A stretch of 26,837 nt of DNA, taken from assembly GCA_040757115.1 (NCBI GenBank), contig JBFLYA010000029.1:1-26837 (forward strand), given 5' to 3'. The translations under genes and the position numbers were made by a program. Every line of letters starts with the position of its first letter. The stretch's first letter is position 1. The DNA comes from a bacterium (GTDB taxonomy: Bacteria; UBA9089; CG2-30-40-21; SBAY01). Shown here in pieces: positions 8,301-20,300 of this stretch. The notes under the pieces are model-generated. The model was not told where the DNA came from and did no database searches. It saw nothing but the letters and a program-made list of their open reading frames with translations.

Positions 8301-11300
8301 TCGTCTGAGTTATCCCAAAGTGAATATAAATCTCCTCTGTTCCGGCATAACCAGTCCCTTTAACTGTAACAATGGTTCCTACCGTACCTTGACCTGGACT
8401 CACATAGATAACATCGGGTAATATCTTGAAGTAATTAATTGCCTGACAACCTGTAGCAATTATCGTTGTTGACCCATAAGGTTGTGTATTAACCGTGAAG
8501 GTAGTAGTAAAGGTGCCTTCGATGGTTGAAGTAGTAGTCGTAATAGTCTTAGTAGTCCCAAAGTGGATATAAATCACTTTGTTGGCACCATAACCTGTTC
8601 CGCTAATGGTAACTATTGTCCCTACCGTTCCTTCAGTTGGAGTAACCATAAATATCTCTGGTAGAATTCTGAAGTAATTCTGTGCTTGCGAAGAAGTTAA
8701 TCCAATCCCAATAATTGTCGTTGTGCCATAAGGTTGCGTATTAATCGTAAATGTTGTTGTGAAACTACCTTGAATATCTGACATAGTAGTTGTTATTGTC
8801 TTTGTCGTCCCAAAGTCCACATAAATATCTTCTCCCCCGGCATAACCTGTGCCACGAATAGTAATTATTGTCCCAACGGTGCCCTCTGTTGGTGTAACAA
8901 GACATACATCTGGAATTATCTTGAAGTAATTTGTCCCTTTGCCAAATGAACCTTGTGCAATTATCGTAGTCGTGCCATAAGGTTGAGTATCTATAGTAAA
9001 TGTAGTAGCAAATGTTCCTGATTCACTTGAAGTAATAACCGTAATACTCGGTGTTGTGCCAAAATCTACCCTTATCTCTTCATTAGATCTATAACCACTA
9101 CCTTTAATGGTAACTATTGTTCCTACTGTGCCTTTAGTTGGAGTTACAGCATATATCTCTGGTAGTATCGCAAAGTAGTTAATGGCAAAACCTGATTTAT
9201 CGGCTATCGCCGTAATCGTTGTGCTCCCACAAGGTTGCATATTTACTGTAAATTTCGTCGTCCAGCTACCTTGTATAGCTACTTGAGTGGTTGTAATGGT
9301 AAGCGTTGTCCCAAAGTGGATATAGACTGTTTCTTGATAGGCATAACCTGTCCCACGAATAGTAACGATTGTTCCTACTGTCCCTTCTGATGGATTAACT
9401 TGCCACAGGTCGGGTAGAATGGTAAAGTAAGTTGTGGCTGAACCTGTATCTGAACTTATCGTTCTAACGGTAGTGGTGCCATAAGGTTGTGTATCAATGG
9501 TAAAGGTCACGGTAAATGTTCCGGCTTCAGTAGCGATAACTTTCGTAATTGAAGGTGTTGTGCCAAAATTAATCCTTATCTCTTCACTTGCCGCATATCC
9601 TGTTCCAAATACCGTCACTATTGACCCCACCGTGCCAGATGTCGGCGATACCTCAACTCCACCAATAATCACAAAATAGTTAATATTGGTTTCCTGATTA
9701 ATACCTGTGGCTCTAATCGTTGTCTTACCTAATATTTGCGTATTTACGGTAAATGTCGTGGTGAAACTTCCCTCTATTTCTGCTTGAGTAAGGGTGATAG
9801 ATTCTGTCGTGCCAAAGTTTATTCGCACCTCACCTGGCGTATAACCAGTTCCACGAATAGTTAGAATTGTTCCTATTGTTCCTTTTGTTGGAGTTACAAA
9901 CCACAACTCTGGTGTAATCTTAAAGTAGTTAATTGACTCACTACAACTACCAACGCCAGTGATAGTTGTTGCCCCATAAGGTTGTGTATCCACTGTAAAT
10001 GTTGTGGTAAAGCTTCCCTGTATCTCTGAGATAACCGTGGTAATCGTCCTGGTTGTGCCAAAGTGGATATAAATCTCTTCTGTCCCAATATAACCATTAC
10101 CTTTTATTGTTACTTTTGTGCCTACAGTCCCTTCTGTTGGACTGACCATAAACAATGCCGGTAATATCTTAAAGTAATTAATGGCAACTGCGGACTTCAA
10201 GCCCAATGCTACCACAGTTGTAGTTCCATAAGGTTGAGTATCAATGGTAAAGGTAGTTGTCACACTTCCTTCGATGCCTGAAACAGTAGTGGTAATAGTA
10301 TTGCGTATTCCAAAGTGGATATAAACTGTCTCACTGCTGGCATAACCTGTTCCACAAATAGTTATTATTGTTCCTATTGTTCCCTCTGTTGGTGTTACTG
10401 AAACTAATTGTGGAGTTATCTTCAGGTAATTAATTGCCTCAGCAGACTTCAATCCTCCTGCGAGAATCGTTGTCGTGCCATACGGTTGTGTATCAATGGT
10501 AAATGTTGTTGTAATACTTCCTTCTATGGCGGAAACAGTAGTAGTAATCGTCTTATTCGTGCCAAAGTGGATATAGACATCCTCTGTCCCGGCATAACCT
10601 GTGCCACGAATGGTAATTATTGTTCCTACTGTCGCTGAAGTCGGTGTAACATCCCAAATTTGAGGTGTTATCTTAAAGTAGGAAATATCCTCTCCAGAAC
10701 CAAATCCTACCCCAGTAATTGTTGTTGAACCATAAGGTTGTGTATCAATAGTAAATGTTGTCGTGAAACTACCTTCAATTGCGGCTGAGGTCGTCGTAAT
10801 TGTCTTTGTCGTGCCAAAATGGACATACAACTCTTCTAATCCGGCATAACCAGTCCCACGAATGGTAACGATTGTCCCCACGGTCCCAATTGATGGACTC
10901 ACCATAATTACATCTGGTATTATCTTAAAGTAATTAATACCTTCTATGGCTGATGAGAGACCAGTGGCAATAATTGTTGTTGACCCATAAACCTGCGTAT
11001 CAATTGTAAATGTAAGGATAAAGACGCCTGTGTCTATTACATGACCTGTAGTTATCGTCGTCTTGTTACCAAAACTTATCTGGACAGTCTCACTGGGTTG
11101 ATATCCTGTTCCACTAATGGTTACTATCGTCCCCACGGTCCCTTCCTTCGGTGAAACTAAGTATAACTCGCCTAACACTTTGAAGTAAGCAATATTTGAA
11201 TCTGACCGTAATCCAAGCGCAGTAATAGTTGTTGAGCCATAAGCCTGTGGGTTAATCGTAAATGTTGTTGTCCAGCTACCAGCGATATCTGAAACCGTAG

Positions 11301-14300
11301 TCGTAATCGTCTTCGTTGTTCCAAAGTGGATATAGACTTCTTCTGTCCCGGCATAACCTGTCCCACTAATTGTTACTATTGTTCCCACTGTGCCTTGAGT
11401 TGGCGTAACCATAATTATTTCTGGTGTAATCTTAAAGTAATTAATCGCCTGCGGTGTAGTCTCTCCCACAGAAATAATTGTCGTCGTCCCATACGGTTGT
11501 GTATCAATAGTAAATGTTGTAGTCCAGCTGCCTTCTATATCGGTAATAGTCCTGGTAATCGTTTGTGTCGTGCCGAAGTGGATGAAGACATCTTCGCCAT
11601 TTCCATATCCTGTCCCACGAATCGTAATTATTGTTCCAACTGTTCCTGTATCTGGTGTAACCTGAATAATCTGTGGTATAATCTTAAAGTAATTAATAGC
11701 TGAACTGGAATTTAAGCCTAATCCCGTAATGGTCGTGCTGCCATACGGTTGTGTATTAATGGTAAATGTCGTCGTGAAACTGCCTTCAATAGCTGAGGTA
11801 GTAATGGTAATCGTCTGCGTTGTGCCAAAGTGGATATAAACATCTTCTCTCCCGGCATAACCTGTCCCACGAATAGTAATTACTGTTCCCACTGTTCCTG
11901 TATCTGGACTGACCATAAATAGTTCTGGTGTAATGAAGAAAGTAGTGCTTACAGAACCTGCCTTTGGGCCGGTAACAATGATAGTTGTTGTTCCATAAGG
12001 TTGTGTCGTTACGGTAAAGGTTACCGTAAATGAACCTATATTATCAGTTGTTGTTATGGCTAATGTTGGCGTTGTCCCAAAATCAACACAGATTTGTTCT
12101 GTTGCCGCATAACCATTACCAAACACGGTTACTATCGTTCCTACTGAACCCGTAGTTGGCGATATTCTAATGCCACCAGTAATCGTGAAGAAGTTAATAT
12201 TCCTTTCAGCATTAGCACCAGTTGCCGCAATAGTTGTTATACCTAATGGTTGCGTATCTATGGTAAATGTTGTCGTCAAGCTACCTGTATTATCTGCCTG
12301 AGTAGTAGTAATAGTTTGAGTTGTGCCAAAGTCTATTCGCACCTCACCAGGGGTATAACCTGTGCCTTTAATCGTAACAATTGTTCCTACTGTGCCTTGT
12401 TGTGGATTGACATACCACAAATCAGGAGTTATCCTATAATAATTAATCGCCTCTCCTGAACCTAATCCTACCGCAATAATTGTTGTTGTGCCATAAGCTT
12501 GTGTATCCACAGTAAATGTCGTGGTGAAGCTACCTTCTTGAGCAGAAACCGTAGTTATAATCGTCTTTGTTGTGCCAAAATGGACATAGACCTCTTCTGA
12601 AGCCGCATAGCCTGTTCCACGAACCGTCACAATACTTCCCACAGTCCCTGATGTAGGCGTAACATACCAAACATCTGGTAATATCTTAAAGTAGTTAATT
12701 GCCGAACAACCTGTAGCAACAATAGTCGTTGTGCCATAAGGTTGCGTATCCACAGTAAATGTTGCGGTAAATGAACCAATTATATCTGAACTCGCCGTAG
12801 TAATGGTATTTGTTATTCCAAAGTGCACATTAATTGTCTTATTTGCACCATATCCTGTCCCACAAATAGTAACTATTGTTCCCACTGTTCCTTCTTTCGG
12901 ACTAACACTGAATACCTCCGGCAGGACTCTGAAGTAATTAATCGCCTCTCCTAAATTCAATCCTGAGGCAACAATGGTCGTTGTGCCATAAGGTTGTGTA
13001 TCTATAGTAAATGTTGTTGTGAAACTACCTTCAATAACTGAAGATACCGTTGTTATCGTCTTTGTTGTTCCAAAGTGGATATAAACTGTCTCATTCGCCG
13101 CATAGCCTGTCCCTCTTATCGTTACTATCTTGCCTACTGTTCCTTCTGCTGGATTAACGAACCATAATTCTGGCAGTATCTTGAAGTCATTTATGGCACT
13201 ACCTGAATTCAAGCCTACTGCTGTTATCGTCGTCGAACCATACGGTTGTGTATCAATGGTAAATGTCGTCGTGAAACTACCTTCAATTGCGGCTGAGGTC
13301 GTCGTGATTGTCTTTGTTGTGCCAAAGTGAATGTAAACTAACTCATTCCCTGCATAGCCTGTGCCTCGGATTGTGACGATTGTCCCTACTATCCCTTCGG
13401 CTAATACCACTGACCATAACTCTGGCAGTATCTTGAAGTAATTAATCCCTTCTCCACCACTTGTTAATCCTGTTGCCTTGATTGTAGTTCTATCATAAGG
13501 TTGTGTATTGATGGTAAATGTCGCCGTCCAGCTACCTGTTTCATCTGCCTGTGTTGTGGTAATACTTGATGTTGTGCCAAAGTCTATCCTTATCCCTTCA
13601 TTGGCTTTATACCCTGTGCCTTTAATCGTAATTATTGTTCCTACTGTGCCCTCTGTTGGTGTTACTGAATATAACTCAACAGTTATCTTGAAGTAATTTA
13701 TCGCACTGTTAGAATTCAATCCTACGGCGGTTATTGTCGTCGAGCCAAATCCTTGTATATCAACAGTGAATGTTGTCGTGAAACTACCTTCGATTGCGGC
13801 TGAGGTCGTTGTAATTGTCTTTGTTGTGCCCAAGTGAATGTAAATTAACTCATTCGCCGCATAGCCTGTGCCTCGGATTGTAACGATTGTCCCAACTGTT
13901 CCTTCTTTTGGTGTTACAGACCATAATTCTGGTAATATCTTAAAGTCATTTATGGCACTACCTGAATTCAAGCCTACTGCTGTTATTGTCGTCGAACCAT
14001 AAGGTTGTGTATCAATAGTAAATGTCGTCGTGAAACTACCTTCAATTGCGGCTGAGGTCGTTGTAATCGTCTTTGTTGTGCCAAAGTGGATATAAACTGT
14101 TTCATTCGCCGCATAGCCTGTGCCTCGGATTGTAACGATTGTCCCTACTGTCTCTTCTTTTGGTGTTACAAACCATAATTCTGGTAATATCTTGAAGTTA
14201 TTTATGGCACTACCTGAATTCAAGCCTACTGCTGTTATCGTCGTCGAACCATAAGGTTGTGTATCAATAGTAAATGTCGTCGTGAAACTACCTTCAATTG

Positions 14301-17300
14301 CGGCTGAGGTCGTCGTAATCGTCTTTGTTGTGCCAAAGTGAATGTAAACTGTTTCATTTCCTGCATAGCCTGTGCCTCGGATCGTTACGATTGTCCCTAC
14401 TGTCCCTTCACCTAACACCACTGACCATAATTCTGGCAGTATCTTGAAGTTATTGCTTGCCTGACCTGAACTCAAACCTAACGCTGTTATGGTCGTAGAA
14501 CCATACGGTTGTGTATCAATAGTAAATGTCGTTGTGAAACTACCTTCAATTGCGACTGAGGTCGTCGTGATTGTCTTTGTTGTGCCAAAGTGGATATAAA
14601 CTAATTCATTCGCCGCATAGCCGGTGCCTCGGATTGTTACGATTGTTCCTACTATCCCTTCACCTAACACCACTGACCATAATTCTGGCAGTATCTTGAA
14701 GTCATTGCTTGCCTGACCTGAACTCAAACCTAACGCTGTTATGGTCGTAGAACCATACGGTTGTGTATCAATAGTAAATGTCGTTGTGAAACTACCTTCA
14801 ATTGCGGCTGAAGTCGTCGTGATTGTATTTGTTGTCCCAAAGTGGATGTAAATTAATTCCTGTGCCGCATAGCCTGTGCCTCGTATCGTAACAACTGTTC
14901 CTACTGTCCCTTCCGCAAGTACCACTGACCATAACTCTGGCAGTATCTTGAAGTCATTTATTGCCTTATCTGAACTCAAACCTAACGCTGTTATGGTTGT
15001 AGAACCATAAGGTTGTGTATCTATGGTAAATGTTGTGGTAAAGCTACCCTGTATATCTGAAGATATAGTTGTTATCGTATTAGTTGTGCCAAAGTGGATA
15101 TAGACTAACTCATTCGCCGCATAGCCTGTCCCTCGAATCGTTACTACCTGACCAACTGTCCCTTCTGCTGGACCGACATACCACAATTCTGGCAGTATCT
15201 TGAAGTAGTTAATCCCTTCTCCCTGAGATATTAATCCAGTAGCTTTAATGGTAGTGTTACCATAGGCCTGGGTATCTATGGTAAAGGTAACTGTCCAACT
15301 ACCTATGCCATCTGCTTGTGTTGTCGTTATCGTTGATTTAACTCCAAAGTCTATCCTTATTTGCTCACTGGCTAAATACCCTGTTCCTCTAATCGTAACA
15401 ATAGTTCCTACCGTTCCTTCTGTCGGTGTAACTGAATATAATTCTGCCATTATCTTGAAGTAATTGATAGCTGAACCTGAACTCAACCCTACGGCTGTAA
15501 TAGTTGTAGAGCCACAAGATTGTGTATCTATAGTAAAGGTTGTAGTCCAGATACCCTGTCCATCTGCAGATGTTGTCGTTATGGTATTTGTTGTCCCAAA
15601 GTGGATATAGACTAACTCATTCGCCGCATAGCCTGTCCCTCGAATTGTTACTATCTTACCTACTGTTCCTTCTGTTGGACTGACAGACCATAATTCTGGC
15701 AGTATCTTGAAGTCATTTATTGCCTTGTCTGAACTCAAACCTAATGCTGTTATAGTTGTAGAGCCATAAGGTTGTGTATCTACGGTAAATGTTGTGGTGA
15801 AGCTACCTTCTATGGCTGACGAGGTAGTCGTTATGGTGTAAGTTGTGCCAAAGTGAATATAAACTAATTCATTCGCCGCATATCCTGTCCCTCGAATTGT
15901 TACTATCTTACCTACCGTTCCTTCTGCTGGATTTACATACCACAACTCTGGTAGTATCTTGAAGTAGTTAATTGCCTTCGAACCCAATGCGGTTATCGTT
16001 GTCGCTCCATAAGGCTGTGTATCTATAGTGAATGTTGTAGTAAATGAACCTGCTATATTCGACATAGTAGTTGTAATCGTATTAGTTGTGCCAAAATGTA
16101 TGGTTATATCTTTATTCGCACCATATCCCATTCCACTGATGGTAACTACTGTCCCTACTGTCCCTTCAGTCGGTGTAACCTCATAAACTGAAGATAATAT
16201 CATAAAGTAATTAGTTGCCTTATCTGAACTCAAACCTAATGCTGTTATCGTTGTAGAGCCATAAGATTGGGTATCTATGGTAAATGTTGTGGTGAAGCTA
16301 CCTTCTATGGCTGAAGAAGTAGTTGTTATGGTATTAGTTGTGCCAAAGTGGATATAGACTAACTCATTCGCCGCATAGCCTGTCCCTCGAATTGTTACTA
16401 TACTCCCTACTGTTCCTTCTGCTGGATTGACATACCATAACTCTGGTAATATCTTGAAGTCATTGCTTGCCTGACCTGAACTCAAACCTAACGCTGTTAT
16501 CGTTGTAGAGCCATAAGGTTGTGTATCTATGGTGAATGTTGTGGTCCAGCTACCTTCTACATCTACAGAGGTAGTCGTTATCGTATTAGTCGTGCCAAAG
16601 TGGATATAAACTAATTCATTCGCCGCATAGCCGGTGCCTCGGATCGTTACGATTGTTCCTACTGTCCCTTCCGCAAGCACCACTGACCATAACTCTGGCA
16701 GTATCTTGAAGTCATTTATTGCCTTATCTGAACTCAAACCTAATGCTGTTATGGTTGTAGAACCATAAGGTTGTGTATCAATAGTAAATGTCGTCGTGAA
16801 ACTACCTTCAATTGCGGCTGAGGTCGTCGTGATTGTCTTTGTTGTGCCAAAGTGGATATAAACTAACTCATTCGCCGCATAGCCTCTCCCGCGAATTGTT
16901 ACCATACTTCCTACTGTTCCTTCTGCTGGATTGACATACCATAACTCGGGTAGTATCTTGAAGTCATTTGTCGCTTGCCCTGAATTCAACCCTAACGCTG
17001 TTATAGTTGTGCTACCATAAGGTTGCGTATCCACTGTAAATGTTGTGGTAAAGCTACCTTGTATATCCGATGAAACAGTAGTTATCGTATTGGTTGTACC
17101 AAAGTGAATGTAAATTCTCTCATTCGCCGCATAGCCTGTCCCTCGAATCATTACTACTTGACCCACTGTCCCTTCGGCTGGATTGACATACCATAATTCT
17201 GGCAGTATCTTGAAGTCATTTGTCGCTTGCCCTGAATTCAACCCTAACGCTGTTATAGTTGTGCTACGATAAGGTTGCGTATCCACTGTAAATGTTGTGG

Positions 17301-20300
17301 TAAAGCTACCTTCTATGGCTGCAGATGTAGTTGTTATAGTGTTGGTTGTGCCAAAGTGGATGTAAATTCTCTCATTCGCCGCATAGCCTGTCCCTCTTAT
17401 CGTTACTATCTTACCTACTGTCCCTTCTGCCGGATTGACATACCATAATTCTGGTAATATCTTGAAGTCATTGCTTGCCTGACCTGAACTTAAACCTAAC
17501 GCTGTTATAGTTGTAGAACCATAAGGTTGTGTATCTATGGTAAATGTAGTGGTGAAGCTACCCTGTATGTCTGCAGATGTTGTCGTTATCGTATTAGTCG
17601 TGCCAAAGTGGACATAAACTAACTCATTCGCCGCATAGCCTGTCCCTCGAATCGTTATTACCTTTCCTACTGTCCCTTCTGCTGGATTGACATACCAAAC
17701 TTGAGGCAGTATCTTGAAGTAGTTAATTGCCTTAGAACCTAATGCGGTTATCGTTGTCGTCCCATAAGGTTGTGTATCTACGGTAAAGGTAGTAGTAAAC
17801 GAACCGGCTATATTCGAAGAAGTAGTGGTAATCGTATTTGTTGTGCCAAAATGTATAGTTATATCTTTAAACGCCCCATATCCCATCCCACTGATGGTAA
17901 CGATTGTCCCTACCGTCCCTTCAGTCGGTGTAACCTCGTAAACTGAAGATAATACCATAAAGTAGTTAATAGCCTTATCTGAACTCAACCCAACGGCAGT
18001 AATAGTTGTAGAGCCATAAGATTGGGTATCTACGGTAAAGGTAGTGCTAAAGCTACCCTGTATGTCTGCAGATGTAGTTGTTATCGTCTTTGTTGTCCCA
18101 AAGTGGATATAAACTAACTCATTGGCTTCATACCCTGTCCCTCTTATCATCACGGTGCTGCCAACTGTTCCCTTTGGTGGAATGACATACCAGACGGCTG
18201 GCATTATCTTATAATCATTAATAGCCTGCCCTGAACTTAATCCCAAAGCTGTTATGGTTGTAGAGCCATAATTCTGCGTATCAATTGTAAATGTCGTGGT
18301 GAAACTACCCTGAATATCTGAAGATGTAGTTGTTATGGTGTTAGTTGTGCCAAAGTGGATATAAACTAACTCATTCGCCGCATAGCCTGTGCCACGAATC
18401 GTTACTATACTCCCTACTGTCCCTTCTGCTGGATTGACATACCAAACTTGAGGTAGTATCTTGAAGTAGTTAATTGCCTTCGAACCTAAAGCGGTTATCG
18501 TTGTCGTGCCATAAGGTTGTGTATCTATGGTAAAGGTAGTAGTAAATGAACCTGCTATATTTGACACAGTGGTTGTAATCGTATTAGTCGTGCCAAAATG
18601 TATAGTTATATCTTTATTTGCACCATAACCCATTCCACTGATGGTAACTATTGTTCCTACCGTCCCTTCAGTCGGCGTAACCTGATAAACTGAAGATAAT
18701 ATCATAAAGTAGTTACTGGCTTTATCTGAACTTAACCCTACGGCTGTAATCGTTGTAGAGCCATAAGATTGGGTATCTATGGTAAAGGTTGTTGTCCAGC
18801 TACCCTGTCCATCTGAAGATGTAGTTGTTATGGTATTAGTTGTGCCAAAGTGAATGTAAATTCTCTCATTTGCCGCATACCCTGTCCCTCTTATCGTTAC
18901 TATCATACCTACTGTTCCTTCTACTGGATTGACAGACCAAACTTGAGGCAGTATCTTGAAGTCATTGCTTGCCTGTCCTGAACTCAAACCTAATGCTGTT
19001 ATCGTGGTAAAGCCATAAGGTTGTGTATCTATGGTAAATGTTGTTGTGAAGCTTCCCTGTGTATCTACAGATGTAGTCATTATGGTATTAATTGTGCCAA
19101 AGTGGATATAGACTAACTCATTTGCCGCATAGCCTGTCCCTCTTATTGTTATTACCTTGCCTACTGTCCCTTCTGCTGGACTGACATACCATAATTCTGG
19201 TAATATCTTGAAGTCATTGCTTGCCTGACCTGAACTTAAACCTAACGCTGTTATCGTTGTAGAGCCATAAGGTTGAGTATCTATGGTAAAGGTAGTGGTG
19301 AAGCTACCCTGTATATCTACAGATGTAGTCGTTATCGTGTTAGTTGTGCCAAAGTGGATATAGACTAATTCATTCGCCGCATATCCTGTCCCTCGAATCG
19401 TTACGATATTTCCTCCTGTTCCTTCTGCTGGCTCAACATACCATAATTCTGGCAGTATCTTGAAGTCATTACTTGCCTTATCTGAATTTAAGCCTAACGC
19501 TGTTATGGTTGTAAAGCCATAAGGTTGTGTATCTATGGTGAATGTAGTAGTAAAGCTACCTTCATTGGCTGAAGATGTAGTCGTTATCGTCTTTGTCGTT
19601 CCAAAGTGGATATAAACTAACTCATTAGCCGCATAGCCTGTCCCTCGAATCGTTACTATGCTCCCTACTGTCCCTTCTGCTGGATTGACAGACCACAATT
19701 CTGGCAGTATCTTGAAGTCATTTGTCGCTTGCCCTGAATTCAACCCTAACGCTGTTATAGTTGTGCTACCATAAGGTTGCGTATCCACTGTAAATGTTGT
19801 GGTAAAGCTACCTTGTATATCGGATGAAACAATAGTTATGGTATTAGTTGTACCAAAGTGGATGTAAATTCTCTCATTCGCCGCATAGCCGGTGCCTCTT
19901 ATCGTTACTACCTTCCCTACTGTTCCTTCTGCTGGATTAACAGACCATAATTCTGGTAGTATCTTGAAGTCATTGCTTGCCTGACCTGAATTCAACCCTA
20001 CTGAAGTTATGGTTGTAGAACCATAAGGTTGTGTATCTATGGTAAATGTAGTTGTGAATCTACCCTGTATGTCTGCAGATGTTGTCGTTATCGTATTAGT
20101 CGTGCCAAAGTGGATATAGACTAATTCATTTGCCGCATATCCTGTCCCTCGAATCGTTACTACCTTGCCTACCGTTCCTTCTGCTGGATTTACATACCAC
20201 AACTCTGACAGTATCTTGAAGTAGTTAATTGCCTTAGAACCTATAGCGGTTATCGTTGTCGTCCCATAAGGTTGTGTATCTACGGTAAAGGTAGTAGTAA

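Noticed and set aside
11326-11703. Plus-strand open frame of 125 codons, and many similar ones along 4,266-25,621
   Set aside because: Antisense shadows of the repeats; they recur with the repeat period and carry no independent motif.
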